Positions 1-6,949 of a stretch of 8,992 nucleotides of DNA are shown piece by piece. This DNA is from Methanobrevibacter_A sp964431035. GTDB taxonomy: Archaea > Methanobacteriota > Methanobacteria > Methanobacteriales > Methanobacteriaceae. The translations under genes and the position numbers were made by a program. Position 1 is the first letter of the stretch. The number at the start of each line of letters is the position of its first letter. The notes below the pieces were generated by a model. The model did not search any database. It saw only the letters and a list, made by a program, of their open reading frames with translations, and was not told the DNA's origin. The stretch covers positions 1 to 8,992 of the forward strand of contig CAYSIF010000060.1 of assembly GCA_964431035.1 (NCBI GenBank), written 5' to 3'.

Positions 1-440
1 ACTTTGACCATGTAGGAGGAAATAAACTATTCCCAAATGCAAAAGTAGCAATACACAAAAAAGATGCTAAAGCATTAAAAGAAGAAGACAACCCATTAAC
101 AGCAGGAATACGTCATGGAATAAAAGTAGAAAGAGATGATGTAGACATAGAATTAAAAGAAGGAGATAAACTAACAGGATTTGAAATAATTCACACTCCA
201 GGACACACATCTGGAGGAATATGTTTATGGGATAATGAAAACCTAATATGTGGAGACACAATATTTCCTAATGGATCTTTTGGAAGAACAGATATTGGAG
301 GAAACCTCTCAGATTTAAAACAATCAATTAAAAAATTAACAGAACTAGATGTTCAATACTTATTCCCAGGTCATGACTTTTGGGTTGATAATGGTAAAAA
401 ACATATTGAACTATCAAATAAAAACATATCACAATACTAA
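1..440 (+). CDS. MBL-fold metallo-hydrolase (glyoxalase II-like), 3' part
   Basis: This is the C-terminal 145 residues of a metallo-beta-lactamase-fold hydrolase. The reading frame begins at base 3 and the 5' end lies outside the window. The first visible residues FDHVGG are the end of the zinc-binding HxHxDH motif, with only part of the second His codon present. Further metal ligands follow in the usual order: His in TPGHTSGG (codon 204-206), Asp in CGDTIF (255-257) and His in FPGHD (372-374). The spacing and the GxxFPNGSFGRTDI stretch fit the glyoxalase II/YcbL-type branch, which hydrolyses thioesters or related substrates with two metal ions in the cytoplasm. The exact substrate cannot be told from sequence. 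The gene converges on trkA with only 22 bases between stop codons. Family is confident; specific function is not. Confidence 0.88.
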   Translation, partial: FDHVGGNKLFPNAKVAIHKKDAKALKEEDNPLTAGIRHGIKVERDDVDIELKEGDKLTGFEIIHTPGHTSGGICLWDNENLICGDTIFPNGSFGRTDIGGNLSDLKQSIKKLTELDVQYLFPGHDFWVDNGKKHIELSNKNISQY

Positions 441-462
441 AAAAAATTAAAAAGAAAAATTT
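441..462 (-). terminator. T-rich terminator of trkA
   Basis: The 22 bases between the convergent MBL and trkA stop codons are almost entirely A on the plus strand. The trkA transcript therefore runs into several T-tracts directly after its stop. T-tracts without an obligatory hairpin are the usual intrinsic termination signal of archaeal RNA polymerase. The assignment is by composition and position only. Confidence 0.45.
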
Positions 463-1113
463 TTAACCTTCTATTTTCTTTTCAACTTTTCTAATAGAAT
501 CATTTTTAACTAAAATAGATATTTTTTCTCCTCTTGCAAGAACACGATCTGGTTGAGGAATTTCCAATCCTTTTGGGGTATAAATAGATATAATAATGAA
601 ATTCTTATCTGGGGAAACATCAGATACTCTTTTACCTACAATTTTATCATTTTGTATAATCATATCTAAGATTTCACTACTTCCTCTTCCTAATTGAACT
701 AAAGTTGCAACATTAGGTCGAGTTATTTTTCTTTCAATAAAACTAGCAGCAGTTCTTTCAGGACTTATTACTTCGTCAATTCCTACTTTTTTAAATGCTT
801 CTTCGTGGTCAAGATTACCTACACGTGCAATAATTTTAGTATCTCCATATTCTCTTGCTAGTATGCAGGATAGTAGGTTTACTTCATCGTTCCCGGTACT
901 TGCAACAAAAACATCTGCTTCATCAATATTTGCTTCTTCTAATGTTTTTGTTTCGGTTCCACTTCCACATATAATCATAGCATCTAATTCCATAGAGGCC
1001 ATATTACATAGTCTTTCATTACTTTCTATGATTGTTATATCGTAACCATCTTGTATTAAGAGATTTGCAAGTGCAAGTCCCACTCTTCCGGCTCCTAAAA
1101 TTATTACATACAC
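463..1113 (-). CDS. trkA: Trk potassium uptake regulatory subunit TrkA (RCK protein)
   Basis: A 216-residue cytoplasmic RCK protein that gates the TrkH potassium channel in response to bound nucleotide (NAD(H), ATP/ADP in studied homologs). The N-terminal Rossmann domain (about residues 1-120) shows the dinucleotide-binding GAGRVG at 7-12, an acidic residue at the end of strand 2 (Glu30) and the conserved ASTGNDEVN stretch near 71-79. Residues about 133-213 form the RCK_C ligand-binding domain. The protein has a single RCK_N/RCK_C pair, the usual archaeal and KtrA-like size, about half of E. coli TrkA. The start is GTG, giving M-Y-V-I-I-L directly before the glycine motif, as usual for the family; no clear Shine-Dalgarno sequence is seen. 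It lies 76 bases downstream of trkH on the same strand with no T-tract between, so co-transcription is likely. Confidence 0.93.
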   Translation of the reverse strand: MYVIILGAGRVGLALANLLIQDGYDITIIESNERLCNMASMELDAMIICGSGTETKTLEEANIDEADVFVASTGNDEVNLLSCILAREYGDTKIIARVGNLDHEEAFKKVGIDEVISPERTAASFIERKITRPNVATLVQLGRGSSEILDMIIQNDKIVGKRVSDVSPDKNFIIISIYTPKGLEIPQPDRVLARGEKISILVKNDSIRKVEKKIEG

Positions 1114-1165
1114 TTTTCTTGTTCCCCGTTATAAATTGTATATAAATATAGTATAATTAACTTAC

Positions 1166-1177
1166 TTTATATTTAAA
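1166..1177 (-). promoter_or_regulatory. possible TATA box for trkA
   Basis: On the minus strand this reads TTTAAATATAAA. It lies about 53 bases upstream of the trkA GTG, which would give a leader of roughly 30 bases. It could provide trkA-only transcription beside read-through from trkH. A/T-rich DNA produces such matches by chance, so support is weak. Confidence 0.25.
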
Positions 1178-1189
1178 TTTTTTTAATTT

Positions 1190-2656
1190 TTACATATGTT
1201 TTCTAACGGTTGAACTTCCAGATTTCATTGTATCGACAATGATTTCGTAGATACTGCGGAAGAGTACGAATACTGGTATTATTTCTAATCTTCCTATCCA
1301 CATGTCTGCAACGAATAAATATTTTAGTAATGCTGGTAGTGTGCGGTGATGTGGCCCTATCCAAACTCCATTGTTTGTTTGTACAGATATTATATTGAAT
1401 AGTGAGCTAAATGGTTCGTATCCGTATGCCATCATAACAATCCAGCTTATTCCTATTAATAGTAGTGTTAATGCTATGTAGTTTCCTGCTTCTCTTACTT
1501 CTCTATCTTTCATGGTTTTTCCAGCAATTTTGGTACTTAATATTCTTCCTTCTGGGGATAATTGTCCAAGAACTGATAGATTTATTCCTTTTAAAAATGT
1601 TATTACTCTGATAACTTTTATGGAACCTACTGTTGATCCGGAGGATCCTCCTATTAACATGAGTATCATAATTATTCCAAGTATTGCTGGAGGCCATAGT
1701 GAAATTATGTCACTGGAGGGTAAATTTGATCCTGTTGTTGTTATTGCGGATGTTACTTGGTATAATATGTCCATAAATGGTATGTGGGTTGTGAAATATA
1801 TTAATAATGTGGTTGCGGCTATTATTCCAATGATTACTTGGAATTGTATATCTTTTAGTATTGCTAATCCTTTTGTTTTTATTACTTTGTAGTGGACTGA
1901 GAAGCTTACTGCACCGAGTATCATTAAAACGATGCTTATTAGGTTTACGATGTTGTTATGGTAGAAACCTATGTTTGCATTTTTTATTGACATTCCTCCA
2001 GTAGATAATGAGCTGAATGTTAGGTTTACTGCATCGAATATTGGTAATCCTGCAATTATGAATAGTATTATTCCTGCTATTGTATATATTCCATATATTT
2101 GTATGGTTTTGGTTAGTGTGTTGGTTATACTTGGTTTTATTCTTTCGTCTCTTGCTTCTGATTCGTATAGTTTTGATGCTGCACTTCCGTTTCTTATTAA
2201 TATTCCTATGAATATGATTACAACTCCTAGTCCTCCAAGCCATTGTTCGAAGCTTCTTAAAAATAGTATTGATTTTGGTAGGACTTCTACGTTGAAGAAT
2301 GTTGTGAATCCACTTCCTGTCCATGCAGACATGTTTTCGAATAGTGCATTGTCAAATTCTATATTTAAACATATCATCATTATGAATGCACCGATGAGAC
2401 TTGCCCATAGCCATGCTAATGGGGATATTAACATTCCATGTCTCATTTTTAGTTTATCGTATCTTTTAAATTTGTGGTTTAGGAATGTTCCTAGTGCTAT
2501 AGATGATAAGGTTGGTATTAGGAATCCGATGTATGTATTTTCTTGGTATATTAGTGCAACTATTATGGGGATTAGTAGTACTATTCCTATTCCTTCCATT
2601 ATCATGCCTAGATAATGTGCAGTTACTAATGCATCGGTTGACCTAAAATATTTCAT
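1190..2656 (-). CDS. trkH: Trk-type potassium channel subunit TrkH
   Basis: A 488-residue membrane protein of the TrkH/KtrB/HKT superfamily, which conducts K+ (some members Na+) into the cell. It has the expected four membrane-pore-membrane repeats. The pore loops are visible: TGSGF at 113-117, STGGM at 218-222, TTTGS at 306-310 and TNNGV at 427-431, each with the filter glycine. The flexible intramembrane loop of repeat 3 appears as GGSSGSTVGSIK (336-347), and the last helix begins with the family motif MWIGRLEI (452-459). Length and end points match the family. The ATG at 2656 gives MKYFRSTDAL before the first helix; no Shine-Dalgarno sequence precedes it, but a TATA-like box lies at 2713-2720. 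trkA follows 76 bases downstream, forming the classic channel plus RCK regulator pair. The fourth pore loop is unusual in having two Asn before the glycine. Confidence 0.94.
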   Translation of the reverse strand: MKYFRSTDALVTAHYLGMIMEGIGIVLLIPIIVALIYQENTYIGFLIPTLSSIALGTFLNHKFKRYDKLKMRHGMLISPLAWLWASLIGAFIMMICLNIEFDNALFENMSAWTGSGFTTFFNVEVLPKSILFLRSFEQWLGGLGVVIIFIGILIRNGSAASKLYESEARDERIKPSITNTLTKTIQIYGIYTIAGIILFIIAGLPIFDAVNLTFSSLSTGGMSIKNANIGFYHNNIVNLISIVLMILGAVSFSVHYKVIKTKGLAILKDIQFQVIIGIIAATTLLIYFTTHIPFMDILYQVTSAITTTGSNLPSSDIISLWPPAILGIIMILMLIGGSSGSTVGSIKVIRVITFLKGINLSVLGQLSPEGRILSTKIAGKTMKDREVREAGNYIALTLLLIGISWIVMMAYGYEPFSSLFNIISVQTNNGVWIGPHHRTLPALLKYLFVADMWIGRLEIIPVFVLFRSIYEIIVDTMKSGSSTVRKHM

Positions 2657-2712
2657 TGAATTTAATATTGGTTTTGTTATATTTAAAATTTATTCAATTA
2701 TGATTTAATTGA

Positions 2713-2720
2713 TTTATATA
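2713..2720 (-). promoter_or_regulatory. TATA-box candidate for trkH(A)
   Basis: On the minus strand this reads TATATAAA, a close match to the methanogen TATA box. It lies about 57 bases upstream of the trkH ATG, which predicts a transcript start near 2690 and a leader of roughly 35 bases. It is the best such match in the divergent intergenic region. Confidence 0.45.
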
Positions 2721-2891
2721 GGTACTGAATATAATTTAGCAAAAAATATTATATAATAAACATATTTTAATATTCTATAAAATTAAATACTCAAATTAAT
2801 AAAATTCACCTAGAAAATATAACACTCCAAAATTAATACTAAAAAAAATAATTTATAATAATTAATAAATTAATTAATAATAAAAATGATA

Positions 2892-2911
2892 TAATACTAA
2901 TAAAAGTATTA
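2892..2911. repeat. 7-bp inverted repeat upstream of the flippase-like gene
   Basis: TAATACT (2892-2898) and AGTATTA (2905-2911) are perfect inverted copies separated by AATAAA. The repeat lies about 70 bases upstream of the TTG start at 2979, in the likely promoter or leader. It could be a small operator or hairpin, but short palindromes are frequent in such A/T-rich DNA. Confidence 0.3.
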
Positions 2912-2963
2912 ACATAATTAACTCCAAATTTTTTTTCACAAAAAATAAAAAACAAATAAAACA

Positions 2964-2968
2964 AAGGT
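2964..2968 (+). promoter_or_regulatory. ribosome-binding site supporting a TTG start
   Basis: AAGGT ends 10 bases before the TTG at 2979. The frame upstream is closed by a TAA at 2946-2948 with no ATG or GTG after it, so this site supports the TTG as initiator of the flippase-like gene. Confidence 0.45.
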
Positions 2969-2978
2969 TACTTTTAAT

Positions 2979-4055
2979 TTGAAACATAAAACACTAATAT
3001 TTCTAGGATTTGGACTAGTAATAATGGCTATAATGCTATGGTTTATAGGAATAGACCAAGTAATAACAGCATTAACAATAGCAAACCCAATATATGTAGC
3101 GATAGCAATAGCACTACAAGTATTCACATATGTCCTATTCACAATAAGATGGCAATTCATAAACCACATAGCTGACAAAGATTTCACATTCAAAAAACTC
3201 CTACCAATGGTTCTAGTAAGCCTATCAGTAAACAACATAACACCAAGCGGACGAGGAGGAGGAGAACCAGTAAGAGCATACCTACTAACACTAGAAGGAG
3301 GAGACTCATTCTCAGAAACATTCGCAACAGTAATAGCAGACAGAGCACTAGACACATTCCCATTCGTAATACTAGCAATAATAACAATAATCGGACTAAT
3401 GACACAATTAACACTATCACCATTAATACTATCAATAATGATACTAGCAGTAATAGGAATAGTCGTCATCGTTGCTGTAATAATATTCATGTCAATAAAT
3501 GAAGCATTTGGAATAAAAGTAACAAAATGGCTATCAGATTTATCAGTTAAAATATTCAAAAAAAGAGACCCAGAAGAACTAAGAAACAAAGTCGAAACAG
3601 CAATAGAAGGATTCCAATCCACAATGCGAGTAATGACTTCAGATAAAAGAGTATTATACTACGCACTACCATTATCATTCTTAATATGGATAATAGAAAT
3701 ATTAAGAGTATACTTCGTATTCCTATCATTTGGCTGTACAGTATCACCAGTAATAATCGGAGAAGTATTCATAGTAGCATCACTTGTCGGAATGATCCCA
3801 TTGCTACCTGGAGGATTAGGAGCAATAGACGGATTTATGATACTACTATACTCAGCATCAGGAATATCCGCATCAATAAGTGCAGCAGCAACAGTAGTAG
3901 AACGTCTAATCTCATTCTGGATGACCACATTCATAGGACTCATAATCCTACCAATGTATGGATCAGATGTATTCGATAAAATATCACAACTAATAAGTGG
4001 AGACGACAAATCTCTAGAAGACGTTGAAGAAAAACCCTTGCTCGAAGAAGAATAA
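2979..4055 (+). CDS. flippase-like integral membrane protein (UPF0104/LPG synthase TM family)
   Basis: A 358-residue multi-pass membrane protein of the TIGR00374/UPF0104 group, homologous to the transmembrane flippase half of bacterial MprF. Several hydrophobic spans are visible, including about 5-24, 37-56, 126-142, 150-171, 227-250, 259-277 and 312-326. Family signatures are NNITPSGRGGGEPVRAY (85-101), ADRALD (120-125), IPLLPGGLGAIDG (273-285) and VVERLISFW (306-314). The aminoacyl-transferase domain of full MprF is absent. The C-terminal tail is acidic. By analogy it may move a lipid or lipid-linked sugar across the membrane, but the substrate is unknown. The start is TTG, with AAGGT 10 bases upstream; the first in-frame ATG would remove most of helix 1. 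No glycosyltransferase or lipid gene adjoins it. Codons are strongly A-ending. Confidence 0.85.
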   Translation: MKHKTLIFLGFGLVIMAIMLWFIGIDQVITALTIANPIYVAIAIALQVFTYVLFTIRWQFINHIADKDFTFKKLLPMVLVSLSVNNITPSGRGGGEPVRAYLLTLEGGDSFSETFATVIADRALDTFPFVILAIITIIGLMTQLTLSPLILSIMILAVIGIVVIVAVIIFMSINEAFGIKVTKWLSDLSVKIFKKRDPEELRNKVETAIEGFQSTMRVMTSDKRVLYYALPLSFLIWIIEILRVYFVFLSFGCTVSPVIIGEVFIVASLVGMIPLLPGGLGAIDGFMILLYSASGISASISAAATVVERLISFWMTTFIGLIILPMYGSDVFDKISQLISGDDKSLEDVEEKPLLEEE

Positions 4056-4104
4056 AAATACTAATAACACAATCCTACTTCTCTTTTAAACACAAAATAA
4101 TCCA

Positions 4105-4124
4105 ATTTTCTAAGATATTTTTTC
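4105..4124 (+). terminator. possible T-tract terminator of the flippase-like gene
   Basis: Two T-tracts (TTTT at 4106-4109 and six T at 4118-4123) lie 50-70 bases after the stop at 4055, with no strong hairpin. They fit archaeal T-tract termination but are not distinctive in this A/T-rich context. Confidence 0.3.
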
Positions 4125-4170
4125 TAAAATTAATAAAATTATTCAAACTAAAAATAAATAGAAAAACTTA

Positions 4171-4182
4171 TTTTATATTTAA
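4171..4182 (+). promoter_or_regulatory. TATA-box candidate for ftr
   Basis: TTTTATATTTAA is preceded by a purine-rich GAAAAA, like a BRE-TATA arrangement. It predicts a start near 4197 and a leader of about 120 bases. A nearer stretch (TTTTATTTAAA at 4276-4286) would place the start inside the ribosome-binding site and is less likely. Confidence 0.33.
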
Positions 4183-4305
4183 TTAAAAAATGTTTATTAG
4201 AATAAATAAAATTACAAATTCAATTAAATAATCTTTTTTCTTAAAAAAAATTAGGAAAAAAAAGAATGAATAAATTTTATTTAAAAAATAATATACAATT
4301 ATTAT

Positions 4306-4310
4306 GGTGA
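4306..4310 (+). promoter_or_regulatory. Shine-Dalgarno site that sets the ftr start
   Basis: GGTGA, the canonical archaeal Shine-Dalgarno core, lies 8 bases before the ATG at 4319. It overlaps a second in-frame ATG at 4304-4306, so that first ATG is best read as part of the binding site. Confidence 0.75.
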
Positions 4311-4318
4311 ATAAGAAA

Positions 4319-5209
4319 ATGCAAATTAACGGCGTAGAGATTAAAGATACTTATGCAGAAGGATTTGGAATTAAAGTTACAAGAATACTTGTAACCGCAG
4401 CTACTAAACATTTAGCACAAATAGCAGCAACAGAAGCAACAGGTTACGGAACATCTGTTATTGGATGCCCATCAGAATCTGGAATCGACTGCTACGTACC
4501 TCCTGAAAAAACCCCAGATAACCGTCCAGGATTCGTTATAATGATCTGTCACGGAAGCAAAAAATCATTAGATCACGAATTATTAGAAAGATTAAGTAAC
4601 TGTGTATTAACAGCTCCTACTGCAGCAGCATACAACTGTTTAGAATCCGAAGATGTTCTAAAAACTGGAAACAAAATAAAATTCTTCGGAGACGGCTTCG
4701 AAAAAGTAGTTGAAGTAGATGGAAGAAAAGTCCACTCTATACCAATCATGTCTGGAGATTTCTTAATAGAAGACTCCTTCGGATACAAAGATGGTGTTGC
4801 TGGAGGAAACTTCTTCATATTAGCTAACAGTAAAATGAGTGCAATAACAGCAGCAGAAGCAGCAGCTGACGCAATACACAATGTAGAAGGAGTAGTAACC
4901 CCATTCCCAAGCGGTATGGTAGCATCAGGTTCTAAAGTAGGATGTAACAACTACAGCTTCTTAAACGCATCCACAAACGAAAAAATGTGTATTTCATTAA
5001 AAGACGAAGTAGAAGATTCAGAAATACCAGAAGACGTATTCGGAATAATGGAAATCGTTATAGATGGAGTAGACGAAGAATCCGTTAAAGAAGCAATGAA
5101 ACAAGGAATAGAAGCAGCATGTGCAGTTGATGGTGTTCTCCAAATTAGTGCAGGTAACTACGGCGGAAACCTCGGACAATACAAAATCAACTTACAAGAC
5201 TTATTCTAA
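4319..5209 (+). CDS. ftr: formylmethanofuran--tetrahydromethanopterin N-formyltransferase
   Basis: This cytoplasmic enzyme reversibly transfers the formyl group from formylmethanofuran to tetrahydromethanopterin, the second step of methanogenesis from CO2. From the chosen start the protein is 296 residues, matching the 296-297 of characterised methanogen Ftr proteins. The N terminus MQINGVEIKDTYAEGF matches the family start, as do TEATGYGTSVIGCPSESGID (38-57) and TPFPSGMVASGSKVGCNNYS (194-213). I chose ATG 4319 over 4304 because GGTGA sits 8 bases upstream and the longer form only adds MVNKK. The gene stands alone, ending in a hairpin/T-tract terminator, so it is likely monocistronic. In a Methanosphaera-like host, which cannot grow on H2 plus CO2, it would serve mainly C1 biosynthesis, but the genus is an inference. 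Identity is close to certain; a paralogous Ftr with altered kinetics cannot be excluded. Confidence 0.96.
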   Translation: MQINGVEIKDTYAEGFGIKVTRILVTAATKHLAQIAATEATGYGTSVIGCPSESGIDCYVPPEKTPDNRPGFVIMICHGSKKSLDHELLERLSNCVLTAPTAAAYNCLESEDVLKTGNKIKFFGDGFEKVVEVDGRKVHSIPIMSGDFLIEDSFGYKDGVAGGNFFILANSKMSAITAAEAAADAIHNVEGVVTPFPSGMVASGSKVGCNNYSFLNASTNEKMCISLKDEVEDSEIPEDVFGIMEIVIDGVDEESVKEAMKQGIEAACAVDGVLQISAGNYGGNLGQYKINLQDLF

Positions 5210-5258
5210 AAAAAAGAAATTCACACAACAATTTCTTTTTTTCCAAACCCTTTTTTTT
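5209..5258 (+). terminator. hairpin and T-tract terminator of ftr
   Basis: A perfect 13-bp inverted repeat (5209-5221 with 5230-5242) begins at the last base of the stop codon. It encloses an 8-base CACACAAC loop and its right arm ends in seven T. A second tract of eight T follows at 5251-5258, and two more lie at 5295-5301 and 5334-5339. The series suggests efficient, possibly redundant, termination after a well-expressed gene. Confidence 0.75.
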
Positions 5259-5363
5259 CACAAAACAAGAAACAACCATCACCACAAAAAATTCTTTTTT
5301 TCATAAAACAAACTCTTCAAATTCTACTATCTCTTTTTTACAAAAAAAATAAAATAATAATAA

Positions 5364-5369
5364 AAAGGT
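5364..5369 (+). promoter_or_regulatory. ribosome-binding site of nnr
   Basis: AAAGGT ends 8 bases before the ATG at 5378 and supports that start. The stretch before it is A-rich and shows no clear TATA box, so the nnr promoter is not located. Confidence 0.45.
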
Positions 5370-5377
5370 TTTTAATC

Positions 5378-6949
5378 ATGAATCCAATAGATATGCAAGT
5401 AACAGATTATAATTGTGAATATTTAGGACTTCCAAGACTATCCCTAATGGAAAATGCAGGAAAATCATTATCAGACGAAGTCGCAACACTATCAACATTC
5501 AAATTCTCAAAACTTGTAAAAATAATAATATTCGCAGGCTCCGGAGGAAACGGAGGAGATGCATTTGTCGCAGCAAGACACCTATTAAACAGAGGATTTG
5601 AAATAGAATTATACTTACTCAAAAACAAAAACGAAATAAAATCAGAAGACGCACTAACAAACCTAAAAATATTATACAATCTAAACCCTCGCATTTCAAG
5701 ACTTAAAATAAACTATATAAAAGACTCTACAGATGTCGAAACATTAAAATCAAGATTCATAAACACCACAGACGACTTCATAATAATCGATGGAATTCTA
5801 GGAACAGGAATCAAAGGAAAAATAAGAACAAAAGAAAGAACAGTAATAGAATTAATAAACGAATCAAAAGCATTAAAAGTAGCAATAGATATTCCATCAG
5901 GTTTAAACCCACTCACGGGAGAAATTGAAGATATAACAGTTGAAGCAGATTACACAGTATGCTTCCATAAAGTTAAAACAGGAGTTAAAAAAGCCAAAGA
6001 AGAAATAATTGGTGGACTAATAATCTGCGACATAGGAATACCATTCGAAGCAGAACTATTTGTTGGAACAGGCGACCTGTTAAAATTAAATAAACGTTTA
6101 AACAATTCTCATAAAGGTAACAATGGAAGCTTATTAATTATTGGAGGAAGTAAAGAATATTCTGGAGCACCAGCAATAGCGGGAATGAGTGCATTTGCAA
6201 GTGGAGTTGACTTAGTACATATAATAACGCCCCAACCAGCAGCAATACCAATTAAATCATATTCACCAGATTTAATAGTTCACTCCCTAAAAGGAGATTA
6301 TCTCAACTTAAATCATGAAGAGGAAATAATAAAATTAGTTGACTCTGTAGATACGGTTCTTATAGGTCCAGGAGTCGGACAAACTGAAGAAACCCGTAAA
6401 TTATTAAATAAACTGATTTATAGAATTAAAAAACCATTAGTCTTAGATGCAGATGCATTAAAACTAATTGAAAGGAAAATAATATCAAAAAGAGAGGATA
6501 TTATAATAACACCACATAATAATGAATTTAAAGAATTTTACAAGGATGTAATAAATTCTGAAAATATAAAAATAAACAATTCATTGGATAGAGAAGATTT
6601 CAATAGTGTTAATAATAAAATAGACTCTTTACAAACAATAACCTCATATTTTGAAGGTGTTACGGTTGTTAAAGGGGAAATAGATTTTATCTTACAAGGT
6701 TCAAAGGTTAAAGTTAATAATACAGGTAATTCAGGTATGACTGTTGGTGGAACAGGGGATTCATTAGCAGGTCTTATTAGTGGATTATTATCTCAAGGTT
6801 TAAATCCTTTTGATGCAGCATCTATTGGAACATTTTTACATGGTCTTGCAGGAGATATGGCAATGGAAAAATATGGTTATGGATTTGTTGCATCTAATTT
6901 AAATGAATTTATTGGTAAAATTATGGAAGGAAAAACAGATAATGTCTAA
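5378..6949 (+). CDS. nnr: bifunctional NAD(P)HX epimerase / ADP-dependent NAD(P)HX dehydratase
   Basis: A 523-residue cytoplasmic metabolite-repair enzyme that restores hydrated NADH/NADPH. The N-terminal YjeF_N domain (about 1-225) epimerises S- and R-NAD(P)HX. It shows LMENAGK (23-29), the nucleotide loop AGSGGNGGDAF (53-63), IIDGILGTG (136-144) and AIDIPSGLNP (169-178). The C-terminal ribokinase-like domain (about 235-520) dehydrates S-NAD(P)HX using ADP. It shows KGNNGSLLIIGGS (246-258), IGPGVG (329-334), LDADAL (356-361), ITPHNNEF (377-384) and the catalytic loop VGGTGDSLAG (456-465) with Asp461. Both halves look intact. The epimerase loop has GGDA where GGDG is common. Codon use drifts along the gene: Ile in the first half is mostly ATA, near the end only ATT. 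It overlaps sfsA by 8 bases, so the two are probably translated from one message. Confidence 0.94.
   Translation: MNPIDMQVTDYNCEYLGLPRLSLMENAGKSLSDEVATLSTFKFSKLVKIIIFAGSGGNGGDAFVAARHLLNRGFEIELYLLKNKNEIKSEDALTNLKILYNLNPRISRLKINYIKDSTDVETLKSRFINTTDDFIIIDGILGTGIKGKIRTKERTVIELINESKALKVAIDIPSGLNPLTGEIEDITVEADYTVCFHKVKTGVKKAKEEIIGGLIICDIGIPFEAELFVGTGDLLKLNKRLNNSHKGNNGSLLIIGGSKEYSGAPAIAGMSAFASGVDLVHIITPQPAAIPIKSYSPDLIVHSLKGDYLNLNHEEEIIKLVDSVDTVLIGPGVGQTEETRKLLNKLIYRIKKPLVLDADALKLIERKIISKREDIIITPHNNEFKEFYKDVINSENIKINNSLDREDFNSVNNKIDSLQTITSYFEGVTVVKGEIDFILQGSKVKVNNTGNSGMTVGGTGDSLAGLISGLLSQGLNPFDAASIGTFLHGLAGDMAMEKYGYGFVASNLNEFIGKIMEGKTDNV

Larger units (their letters stand above)
2657..2978. other. 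divergent A/T-rich intergenic region
   Basis: These 322 bases lie between the divergent trkH and flippase-like genes. They are almost entirely A and T and contain no open reading frame with coding character, no tRNA-like cloverleaf and no GC-rich structured segment. They hold the trkH TATA candidate (2713-2720), TATA-like stretches facing the plus strand (TTTATAATA at 2852-2860; GATATAATAC at 2889-2898) and a small 7-bp inverted repeat at 2892-2911. Probable job: two divergent promoters with leaders. Confidence 0.6.

Noticed and set aside
1971..2615. Long plus-strand open frame (214 codons) opposite trkH
   Set aside because: It lies antisense inside a clear TrkH coding sequence, and its product is an odd Ile/Ser/Pro-rich string without recognisable motifs. 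It is a by-product of the A/T-rich codon use of trkH.
2841..2900. Repeated TAAT/ATTAATAA units suggesting a tandem repeat or replication origin
   Set aside because: The units are irregular and no better than expected from nearly pure A/T sequence; there are no origin-recognition boxes and no adjacent cdc6/orc1 gene.
2936..3622. Minus-strand open frame (228 codons) opposite the flippase-like gene
   Set aside because: It is antisense to a gene with clear family motifs and shows no family features of its own.
4231..4268. CTTTTTTC...GAAAAAAAAG arms upstream of ftr as a riboswitch or leader hairpin
   Set aside because: The arms are imperfect A/T homopolymer tracts with unequal lengths; pairing of this sort arises readily in the A/T-rich leader and shows no conserved core.
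5121..5306. 61-codon plus-strand frame running from ftr into the intergenic region
   Set aside because: Its first half is out of frame inside ftr and the rest translates T-tracts into Phe/Lys runs; it is terminator sequence, not a gene.
6903..6941. Upstream in-frame ATG for sfsA adding 13 residues
   Set aside because: The extension lies wholly within the conserved end of nnr and does not match SfsA N termini; ATG 6942 gives the family start and length.
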